From the NCBI RefSeq assembly GCF_001514065.1, contig NZ_KQ948427.1, positions 109,794 through 173,793 on the forward strand: a DNA stretch of 64,000 nt. Reading direction: 5' to 3'. Origin of the DNA: Streptomyces antibioticus. GTDB taxonomy: Bacteria > Actinomycetota > Actinomycetes > Streptomycetales > Streptomycetaceae. Of the stretch, positions 57,370-64,000 are shown piece after piece. Both the position numbers and the translations under genes were made by a program. The notes beneath the pieces were generated by a model. That model did not search any database. It was given only the letters and a program-made list of their open reading frames with translations, and was not told the origin of the DNA. Each line of letters begins with the position of its first letter. Positions within the stretch are counted from its first letter, which is position 1.

Positions 57370-58755
57370 TCAGGCGTGGCTCTGCCGCCGGTGCGCGATC
57401 TCGCCCAGGACCACGTCGACCACGAGGAACGCGGCCAGCGGAATGCCGAGCAGCGGCACGAAGTAGCCGAGGACCGCGATGAGCGCGACGCACGGCAGCA
57501 GGATCTGCGGGGGCACCTTCTGCCAGGCGCCGCGCGGGATCGGACGGCCGAAGGCGTTGCCGCGGCCGCGCATCCACCACATGCGGTAGCCCCACACGAT
57601 CAGCAGGATCAGGGAGAGCGCCACGAGCATCAGGACGATCTGGTTGCCGAGGCCGAAGAGGGTGCCGGTGTGCAGGTCGATGCCCCAGCGGGTGAGCTTG
57701 GCGAGCACCGGGAAGTCGTCGAACCGCAGCACGTCGGTGACCTGGCCGGTGGCCGGGTCGACGGCGACCGCGTCCTGCTTCTCGGGCCAGCTGCGCTGGA
57801 TCTGCTTGACGACGTACGCCGACGACGCGTCGGCCGGCGGCACGATCTCGACGGGATCGCCGAGGCCTTCGGAGCGGGCCGCCGCCAGCACCTTGTCGAG
57901 GCCTACGCCGTGCTCGGCGTCCCCCGTCGAAGCGGCGGTGCCGTGCCCGGAGTGGTCGCCGCCGGCCGTCGCCGACACCGAGGGCGTGGTCTGGTTGAGC
58001 GAACTGCGCAGGTCGTCGATGCTCGCGCCGGCGTAGGTGGACCAGGTCAGACCGGTCACCGACAGGAAGAAGAAGCCGAGGGCGGCCCAGGCGCCGACGG
58101 TGGCGTGCAGCCCGAGCGTGCGGCGCCGCCCTTCGGTCCCGCGCACCTTGCGCCGGGCCCGGCGCCGGGTGAACCACAGCACCAGGCCGGCCCCGGCGAT
58201 GACCCACAGCCAGCTCGCCGCGAACTCCGAGTAGAGGCGGCCGGTTTCGCCGAGGTGCAGATTGCGGTGCAGCTCGGAGATCCAGGTGCGCAGCGGCAAC
58301 GCGCCCGTGGAGCCGTACTGTTCGAGGGCGCCCTCGACCTTGCCGGTGTACGGGTCGACGAAGACGGCGAGGGTGTGGTCGGGGTCGACGCCCTTGACGC
58401 CGGACAGCAGGACCCTGGTGGTCGCGTCGGCGGCCGGGGAGGGCCGGACGGCGCTGACGGAGCCCTCGGGGTGGGCCTCGCGGGCGGCGGTGACCTGCTC
58501 GGATATCGGCAGCTTGGCGTCGCCGACGGCGGAGACGGTCATCTCGTCGGCGTACAGGATCTTCTCGGCCTGGAACGAGGTGGCGTACAGGAATCCGGTG
58601 ACCGCGGCCACCAGCAGGAAGGGTGCGACGAACAGCCCTGCGTAGAAGTGCAGACGCAGCACCAGCGGGCGCAGCGGCGCCCAACTGCCGGATTGCGGGG
58701 GCGGGTCGGCGGCTTTCGGGGTCTCGTCGGCGGTCGTCGGCGGAGCGGAGGTCAT
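57370..58755 (-). CDS. PepSY-associated transmembrane protein
   Basis: 461 aa. Four membrane helices: LHFYAGLFVAPFLLVAAVTGFLYATSF (about 35-60), WLWVIAGAGLVLWFTRRR, LGFFFLSVTGLTWSTYAG and LMLVALSLILLIVWGYRMWW, plus a last pair near the C-terminus. PepSY-like segments lie outside the membrane. This is the PiuB/iron-regulated membrane protein family, proposed to act in siderophore iron reduction or related transport. I see no iron box upstream. Start at 58755 chosen over an ATG 11 codons earlier; neither ribosome binding site is convincing. Confidence 0.83.
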   Translation of the reverse strand: MTSAPPTTADETPKAADPPPQSGSWAPLRPLVLRLHFYAGLFVAPFLLVAAVTGFLYATSFQAEKILYADEMTVSAVGDAKLPISEQVTAAREAHPEGSVSAVRPSPAADATTRVLLSGVKGVDPDHTLAVFVDPYTGKVEGALEQYGSTGALPLRTWISELHRNLHLGETGRLYSEFAASWLWVIAGAGLVLWFTRRRARRKVRGTEGRRRTLGLHATVGAWAALGFFFLSVTGLTWSTYAGASIDDLRSSLNQTTPSVSATAGGDHSGHGTAASTGDAEHGVGLDKVLAAARSEGLGDPVEIVPPADASSAYVVKQIQRSWPEKQDAVAVDPATGQVTDVLRFDDFPVLAKLTRWGIDLHTGTLFGLGNQIVLMLVALSLILLIVWGYRMWWMRGRGNAFGRPIPRGAWQKVPPQILLPCVALIAVLGYFVPLLGIPLAAFLVVDVVLGEIAHRRQSHA

Positions 58756-58891
58756 CGGCGGCTTACTCCGGAGGGTGGGGACGTGCATGGCTTGTTTCGG
58801 TCGGTCCAGTAGTCGGGAGAAACACGCCCTGAGTTCCCGGCGGTTGAAGTGGCCTGCGTCACACGGGCGGAGGACATGGCATCCTGGCGCG

Positions 58892-59539
58892 ATGGCAACT
58901 CCCCCTGATCACGCGCCCCTTGCCGAGCTGGTCGAGGAACTCCTCGCCACCGACGGTCCGCTGCCGATCGTGGCGGCCGGTGATCCGGTGCTGCGACGCG
59001 GCACCGAGCGTTTCGAGGGCCAGCTGGACTCCACGCTGCTGGCCCGGTTCGTCGAGGCGATGCGTGTCACCATGCACGCGGCTCCCGGGGTGGGCCTCGC
59101 GGCGCCGCAGGTGGGGGTGCCGCTGCGGATCGCGGTGATCGAGGACCCGGCGCCGGTGCCGGACGAGATTCGGCTGGCGCGGGGGCGGGTGCCGCAGCCG
59201 TTCCGGGTGCTGGTCAATCCGTCCTACGAAGGGGTCGGTGCCGTGCGGGCCGCGTTCTTCGAGGGCTGTCTCAGCGTCCCGGGCTGGCAGGCGGTCGTGG
59301 ACCGGTTCGACCGAGTGCGGCTGACGGCCGAGGACGAGCACGGGCGGTCGGTGGACGAGGTGTTCTCCGGGTGGCCCGCGCGGATCGTGCAGCACGAGAC
59401 GGACCACCTGGACGGCACGCTGTACCTGGACCGGGCGGAGCTGCGCTCGCTGTCCTCGAACCAGGCGGTGGCGGAGCGCTGGGCGCAGCCGACACCCAGG
59501 GAGGCGGCTGCCTCCCTGGGTTTCCGGTTGCCGGACTGA
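58892..59539 (+). CDS. def: Peptide deformylase
   Basis: 215 aa. All three motifs present: GVGLAAPQVG (about 67), EGCLSVPGW (about 123) and QHETDHLDG (about 167), providing Cys and two His metal ligands and the catalytic Glu. Removes the formyl group from nascent N-termini. Streptomyces usually have several copies; this one is not beside fmt, so it is probably an additional rather than the main enzyme. CATCCT lies 6 nt upstream of the ATG and no SD is visible, suggesting a leaderless message. Confidence 0.93.
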   Translation: MATPPDHAPLAELVEELLATDGPLPIVAAGDPVLRRGTERFEGQLDSTLLARFVEAMRVTMHAAPGVGLAAPQVGVPLRIAVIEDPAPVPDEIRLARGRVPQPFRVLVNPSYEGVGAVRAAFFEGCLSVPGWQAVVDRFDRVRLTAEDEHGRSVDEVFSGWPARIVQHETDHLDGTLYLDRAELRSLSSNQAVAERWAQPTPREAAASLGFRLPD

Positions 59540-59556
59540 CTGTCTGCTGTCAGCTG

Positions 59557-60981
59557 TCAGCTGTCGCGGAACGTCTCCAGCAGGCGCAGCCACACCTCGC
59601 TGATCGTCGGGTAGGCCGGGACGGCGTGCCACAGCCTGCTGATCGGCACTTCTCCTGCGACGGCGACGGTCGCGGAGTGGATGAGCTCGCCGACGCCCGG
59701 GCCGACGAAGGTGACGCCGAGCAGGATCTCGCGTTCGAGGTCGACGACCATGCGGGCGCGGCCGCGGTAGCCCTCGCCGTACAGGCCGGCGCCGGAGACG
59801 TTGGCGAGGTCGTAGTCGACGGCGCGGACCCGGTGGCCGGCCTGTTCGGCCTCGGCGAGGGACAGGCCGACGGCGGCCGCCTCGGGGTCGGTGAAGACGA
59901 CCTGGGGTACGGCGGAGTGGTCGGCGGTCGCGGTGTGCGCGCCCCACGGGTCGGCCTGGACGTCCGTGCCGGAGGCGCGGGCGGCGATGGCGGCGCCGGC
60001 GATGCGGGCCTGGTACTTGCCCTGGTGGGTGAGGAGCGCGCGGTGGTTGACGTCGCCCACGGCGTAGAGCCAGTCGGTGCCGGTGACGCGGAGGCTGTCG
60101 TCGACGTCGAGCCAGGAGCCGGCTTCGAGGCCGACGGTGTCCAGGCCGATGTCGTCGGTGCGCGGGGCGCGGCCGGTGGCGAAGAGGATCTCGTCGGCCT
60201 CGATGCGGTCGCCGGTGTCGGTGACGGCCACGACGGTGCCGTTCTCCCGGGTCACCGACTGGATCGAGGTGCCGGTGCGGACATCGACGCCGGCCTCGGT
60301 GAGCGCCTCGGCGACCAGTTCGCCGGCGAACGGCTCCATGCGGTTGAGCAGGCCCTTGCCGCGCACCAGGAGGGTGACCCGGGAGCCGAGTGCCTGCCAG
60401 GCCGTGGCCATCTCGGTGGCGACCACTCCCCCGCCGACGACGATCAGCCGGCCGGGCGCGGCCTGGGCGCTGGTGGCCTCGCGGCTGGTCCAGGGCTTGA
60501 CCGCGTCGAGTCCGGGCAGGCCGGGCAGCACGGCGCGGGTGCCGGTGCAGACGGCGACGGCGTGCCGGGCGGTGAGGACCTTGTCGCCCACGGTCACGGT
60601 GCGCGGCCCGGTCAGGCGGCCGTGGCCGCGGTAGAGGTCGGCCCCGATGCTGTCGAGCCACCGGATCTGGCCGTCGTCCTTCCAGTGGGAGGTGTATTCG
60701 TCGCGGCGGGCGAGGACCGCGGCGGTGTCGAGGGGGCCTTGTACGGCGGGGGCGAGGCCGGGCAGTCGGCGGGCGTCGGCCTGGGCGATGACCGGGCGCA
60801 GCAGGGCTTTGCTGGGCATACAGGCCCAGTACGAACACTCGCCGCCGACCAGTTCGCTCTCCACGACCGCGGTGGAGAGGCCGGCCGCGCGCGTGCGGTC
60901 GGCGACGTTCTCCCCCACGGGCCCGGCTCCGAGCACCACTACATCGTAAGAGGAGTACACAGTGGATTCCGTTTCCGTCAT
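59557..60981 (-). CDS. FAD-dependent pyridine nucleotide-disulfide oxidoreductase
   Basis: 474 aa. FAD motif VVVLGAGPVGENVADR, redox disulfide C49/C54 in GGECSYWACMPSKALL (an unusual spacing partner to the usual GGTCLNVGCIPSK), NAD motif VVGGGVVATEMATAWQALG, second FAD motif WLYAVGDVNHRALLTHQG, and the C-terminal dimer region with VFTDPEAAAVGLS. The usual C-terminal HxxxxE base pair of lipoamide dehydrogenase appears as HAVPAYPTISE. Probably a mycothione-reductase/mercuric-reductase-like enzyme; it is divergent from thioredoxin, supporting a redox role. Confidence 0.88.
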   Translation of the reverse strand: MTETESTVYSSYDVVVLGAGPVGENVADRTRAAGLSTAVVESELVGGECSYWACMPSKALLRPVIAQADARRLPGLAPAVQGPLDTAAVLARRDEYTSHWKDDGQIRWLDSIGADLYRGHGRLTGPRTVTVGDKVLTARHAVAVCTGTRAVLPGLPGLDAVKPWTSREATSAQAAPGRLIVVGGGVVATEMATAWQALGSRVTLLVRGKGLLNRMEPFAGELVAEALTEAGVDVRTGTSIQSVTRENGTVVAVTDTGDRIEADEILFATGRAPRTDDIGLDTVGLEAGSWLDVDDSLRVTGTDWLYAVGDVNHRALLTHQGKYQARIAGAAIAARASGTDVQADPWGAHTATADHSAVPQVVFTDPEAAAVGLSLAEAEQAGHRVRAVDYDLANVSGAGLYGEGYRGRARMVVDLEREILLGVTFVGPGVGELIHSATVAVAGEVPISRLWHAVPAYPTISEVWLRLLETFRDS

Positions 60982-61103
60982 AGGGGTCAGTCTGCTGGGT
61001 GGTGTGCGCTCGGGCCACATGGGTACGCGCGCGGAATACCTACTCGGCAGGCCGTGTTAGTGCGCATGGCTAGGCCCCGACATCAGGAAGAGGGATGCAC
61101 GCC

Positions 61104-61490
<387 letters not shown>

Positions 61491-61495
61491 TGCCG

Positions 61496-61538
61496 CGGGA
61501 CTTGCCCTGGGGTGCTCACCGCTCCAGGGGAAGTCCCG
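61496..61538. terminator. Bidirectional terminator overlapping the pobA 3' end
   Basis: CGGGACTTGCCCTGG (61496-61510) and CCAGGGGAAGTCCCG (61524-61538) are inverted at 14 of 15 positions. The right arm lies within the last codons of pobA, so the coding sequence itself forms the terminator shared with trxA. Confidence 0.75.
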
Positions 61539-62694
61539 TGTAGTTCGCGGCCAGTTCGGCGGCGGCGTGCCGGGACGCGGTGATCCGCCGCAGCCGGGCG
61601 AGCTGGAGCCGGTCGTCGAAGGGGTCGGCGTCGGGGCGGGTGTGCAGCATCGTCGTCATGTCGTACGAGAACCGGGTGGCCTGCCAGACCCGGGCGAGGC
61701 AGGACGCGGAGTAGCGGTCGAGGAGCCGCTCGGAGCCGGTGCGGTGCAGTTCCGCGAAGGCGCGGGCGAGCAGACGGACGTCGGAGACCGCGAGGTTGAG
61801 GCCCTTGGCGCCGGTCGGCGGGACGATGTGGGCGGCGTCGCCCGCGAGCAGGAGCCGGCCGTGCCGCAGGGGTTCGTGGACGTGACTGCGCATCGGGGTC
61901 ACGGACTTGGCGGTGATCGGGCCGCGGTGCAGCGTCCAGTCGGCGTCGATGGCGAAGCGGGCGGCGAGTTCGTCCCAGATGCGGTCGTCGGGCCAGTCGT
62001 CAGGGTCTGTGCCGTTGGGGACCTGAAGGTAGAGGCGGGACACCTGCGCCGAGCGCATGCTGTGCAGGGCGAAGCCGCCCGCGCCGCGTGCGTAGATCAA
62101 CTCGTCGCAGGACGGGGCGACATCGGCGAGGATGCCGAGCCAGGAGTACGGGTAGGCGTGGGCGTAGGTCCGCCCCGTCCCGGCCGGGAAGGTGTCGCGG
62201 GCGATGCCGTGGAAGCCGTCGCAGCCGACGACCCAGTCGCAGTGCACCGTCTGCTCACGGCCCTCGTGCAGGAACCGTACGACGGGCGTCTGGGACTCGG
62301 GCTTCTCGATCGCCGCCGCCTCCGCCTCGAACAACAGCGGTGGCCCGTCGGCCAGTTGGAGGGCGACGAGGTCTTTGACGATCTCGGTCTGGGCGTAGAT
62401 CGTGACGGTACGGCCGCCCGTGAGGACCGGGAAGTCGATGTGATGGCGCTCCCGGTCGAAGCGCAGCTCGATGCCCTGGTGGACCAGGCCCTGCGCGCTC
62501 AGCCGGTCGGCCGCGCCGCACGCGCGCAGGGCGTCGACCGTGCCCTGCTCCAGCATTCCGGCGCGCTGGCGCTGCTCGACGTACTCCCGCGTGCGCGCCT
62601 CCAGGACGACGCAGTCGATGCCCGCGCGGTGCAGCAGGCGGGCGAGGAGCAGTCCGGCGGGGCCGCCGCCGATGATGCCGACCGTCGTGCGCAT
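61516..62694 (-). CDS. pobA: 4-hydroxybenzoate 3-monooxygenase
   Basis: 392 aa, the exact family size. FAD motif VGIIGGGPAGLLLARLLHRAG, RQRAGMLEQGTVDAL, DG motif VVGCDGFHGIARDTFP and GD motif LLLAGDAAHIVPPTGAKGLNLAVSDV, plus SYDMTTMLH near the C-terminus. Uses NAD(P)H and oxygen to make protocatechuate from 4-hydroxybenzoate. The ring-cleavage (pca) genes are not in the window. GAGGGGAGA precedes the ATG. A LacI-type regulator lies 39 nt upstream on the same strand. Confidence 0.93.
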   Translation of the reverse strand: MRTTVGIIGGGPAGLLLARLLHRAGIDCVVLEARTREYVEQRQRAGMLEQGTVDALRACGAADRLSAQGLVHQGIELRFDRERHHIDFPVLTGGRTVTIYAQTEIVKDLVALQLADGPPLLFEAEAAAIEKPESQTPVVRFLHEGREQTVHCDWVVGCDGFHGIARDTFPAGTGRTYAHAYPYSWLGILADVAPSCDELIYARGAGGFALHSMRSAQVSRLYLQVPNGTDPDDWPDDRIWDELAARFAIDADWTLHRGPITAKSVTPMRSHVHEPLRHGRLLLAGDAAHIVPPTGAKGLNLAVSDVRLLARAFAELHRTGSERLLDRYSASCLARVWQATRFSYDMTTMLHTRPDADPFDDRLQLARLRRITASRHAAAELAANYTGLPLER

Positions 62695-62733
62695 GGCCCG
62701 TCTCCCCTCGGTGAGCGGTTGCGCGACAGCCTT

Positions 62734-63768
62734 TCAGCTCGACTCGCGGTGCACCACCGCGGCTTCCAGCACCTTGTGGGTCTCGGGCGGCCCGGCGGGG
62801 TTGCGCACCGCGCGGTCGACGAGTTCGGCGAGGTCGCGGCCGGAGGGCAGCTCCAGGCGGACCGTGCTGAGCCGGGGGCGCAGCAGCCGGCCGAGCATGA
62901 GGTCGTCGGCGCCGATCACGGCGGTCTCGCCGGGGATGTCGATCCCCTGGTCCAGCAGGGCGCGCATCAGCAGCATCGCGTACTCGTCGTTGTACGCGAA
63001 CACCGCGTCGAGGCCGAGCTCGCGCCAGCGGGCGGCGAGCCGGGCGCCGGCCTCCTCGGTGTAGGCGAGGGGCAGGTCGGTGACGGTGGCGTCGGTGCCG
63101 CGCAGGGCGGCGCGTACGCCGGCGAGGCGGGGCAGCGAGAAGGCCTCCAGGCCCGCCTCCTCGGGGACGACGACGCCGATCCGGCGCCTGCCGCGCTCGC
63201 ACAGGTGGCGTCCGGCGCGGTGGCCGACGGCCTCGTGGTCCATGAGCAGGGCGTGGGCGCCCTCGACGGTGTCGGGGCCGAGGGTGACGACGGCCCGGGC
63301 GCCGGAGCGCTTGAGGACGGCGACGCCCTTCGGGCCGAGTCCGGCGCCGGGCACCAGGACGGCGACGGGCCGCAACTCGGCCCAGGCACGGGCGGCTTCG
63401 TCGCCGTGCAGACCGACACTGCCGTGCTGGACGACGGTGTAGTCGAGGCGGCTGAGCGCCCACTGGAGCTCGTTGATGAACTGGCCGTAGAGCTGGCCGA
63501 CGGGGATCGTCGGGGCGGGCATCAGGACCAGGCGGCTGTGTCCGGCGCGCAGGCTGCGGGCGGCCGCGTGCGGCACGTATCCCAGCTCCTTGGCGGCCTC
63601 GTGGACGCGGCGGCGGGTGGGTTCGCTGATCCGGACGGCGCTGGTGTTGTTCAGGACGTAGGAGACGGTCGCGCGCGAGACGCCTGCCAGGCGGGCCACA
63701 TCGGCGCTCGTGGGCACGGAGCGCGGTGCGGGGGCCCCGGGGGCGGGCGTTTTCGGTATCTGCACCAT
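62734..63768 (-). CDS. LacI-family transcriptional regulator upstream of pobA
   Basis: 344 aa from the ATG at 63768; another ATG four codons earlier is equally possible. HTH PTSADVARLAGVSRATVSYVLNNTSAVRISEPTRRRV, hinge with AARSLRAGHSR, and a sensor domain (VLVPGAGLGPKGVAVLKRSGARAVV, VFAYNDEYAMLLMRALLDQG, VIGADDLMLGRLLRPRLSTVRL). The sensor lacks some usual sugar-binding aromatic residues, so the ligand is uncertain. It may co-transcribe with pobA. Streptomyces pobA is known to be controlled by IclR-type PobR, so this is either a different system or an unrelated neighbour. Confidence 0.85.
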   Translation of the reverse strand: MVQIPKTPAPGAPAPRSVPTSADVARLAGVSRATVSYVLNNTSAVRISEPTRRRVHEAAKELGYVPHAAARSLRAGHSRLVLMPAPTIPVGQLYGQFINELQWALSRLDYTVVQHGSVGLHGDEAARAWAELRPVAVLVPGAGLGPKGVAVLKRSGARAVVTLGPDTVEGAHALLMDHEAVGHRAGRHLCERGRRRIGVVVPEEAGLEAFSLPRLAGVRAALRGTDATVTDLPLAYTEEAGARLAARWRELGLDAVFAYNDEYAMLLMRALLDQGIDIPGETAVIGADDLMLGRLLRPRLSTVRLELPSGRDLAELVDRAVRNPAGPPETHKVLEAAVVHRESS

Positions 63769-63818
63769 GACGTACGGCATCCTTGCAGAACCTGTGGAGA
63801 CGGCTCCCGGCGGGGCAC

Positions 63819-64000
63819 TCAGGCGGGCGGCGCGGTCCGCGTGACCCGGGCGACGAGGTCGACCCAGCCGGCCTCTAGCCGCTCCATGGGCATCCCGCAC
63901 TCCCTGGTCAGGTGGTGGATCTGGGCCGGGTCGAGGTACGCCAGCAGGGTCCGGGACAGCAGCTCGCAGTCGGCGTCCGGCACGATCTGGCGCAGCAGGA
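63819..64000 (-). CDS. TetR-family regulator, C-terminal fragment (5' end outside window)
   Basis: The last 60 codons are visible: ...LLRQIVPDADCELLSRTLLAYLDPAQIHHLTRECGMPMERLEAGWVDLVARVTRTAPPA-stop. The length after the start, helical character and the LVARVTR end resemble the ligand-binding domain of TetR regulators. No DNA-binding domain can be seen, so this is a likely but unproven assignment. About 50 nt separate it from the LacI gene. Confidence 0.45.
   Translation of the reverse strand, partial: LLRQIVPDADCELLSRTLLAYLDPAQIHHLTRECGMPMERLEAGWVDLVARVTRTAPPA

Noticed and set aside
62734-63768. PobR, the known regulator of pobA
   Set aside because: The protein has a LacI-type HTH and sensor domain, whereas PobR regulators of Streptomyces are IclR-type and of Gram-negatives IclR/AraC-type; the link to pobA is by position only.

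Overview
The window is very GC-rich actinobacterial chromosome and almost certainly comes from a Streptomyces. Supporting signs are dense GTG and TTG starts, many 4-nt start/stop overlaps, TAnnnT -10 boxes placed 6-8 nt before start codons (leaderless mRNAs), a DmdR1/IdeR-type iron box, mycothiol-type and CYP102-type genes, and two well-known Streptomyces intergenic repeats. I see no tRNA, rRNA, transposase, phage gene or CRISPR array, so this looks like chromosome core rather than a mobile island. All calls come from reading sequence; no database search was run.

Layout. 1-3.6 kb: Mrp antiporter subunits E and F (F runs off the left edge), a VanZ-like protein, a TauE/SafE exporter and a secreted GH16 beta-glucanase with a DasR-like operator. 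3.6-9.7 kb: a PHP/HhH protein, a HAD phosphatase, a structured non-coding RNA that folds like 6S RNA, an SDR behind a MerR-type promoter, and a Tap-like (telomere-associated-protein-like) XRE protein coupled to a small XRE regulator. 9.7-25.3 kb: a ROK repressor, a decayed DUF3626 pseudogene, an FBP zinc protein, quinone reductase and CGNR regulator sharing a large operator, FUSC exporter, lactonase, iron-box-controlled DUF2470 protein, TetR/CYP102 pair, pentapeptide protein, ECF41-type sigma factor, PIG-L deacetylase and an aminopeptidase.

25.3-40.9 kb is the most coherent block: an L-rhamnose utilisation region. A minus-strand operon (ABC importer rhaTPQS, mutarotase rhaM, secreted BNR_4 beta-propeller protein, LacI regulator) faces a plus-strand operon (rhamnose isomerase, bifunctional aldolase/lactaldehyde dehydrogenase, rhamnulokinase). 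Both divergent promoters carry the same LacI-type operator, TGAAnnnnTTCA, just downstream of the predicted start points. The lutABC L-lactate oxidation operon follows directly. Together the genes could take rhamnose from an extracellular polymer to L-lactate, pyruvate and dihydroxyacetone phosphate.

40.9-64 kb: an osmoprotectant-type ABC importer that is split and damaged (ATPase frameshifted by a 4-nt loss; first permease interrupted near its start codon by a 44-nt palindromic repeat), a GT1 glycosyltransferase, DUF3224 protein, a MacB/FtsX-type ABC exporter, a MoxR-VWA pair, cupin, threonine dehydratase with its YheO-type regulator, pirin, a MarR/winged-helix pair, TPR protein, PepSY protein, peptide deformylase, a disulfide oxidoreductase next to thioredoxin, pobA with a LacI regulator, and the C-terminal end of a probable TetR regulator at the right edge.
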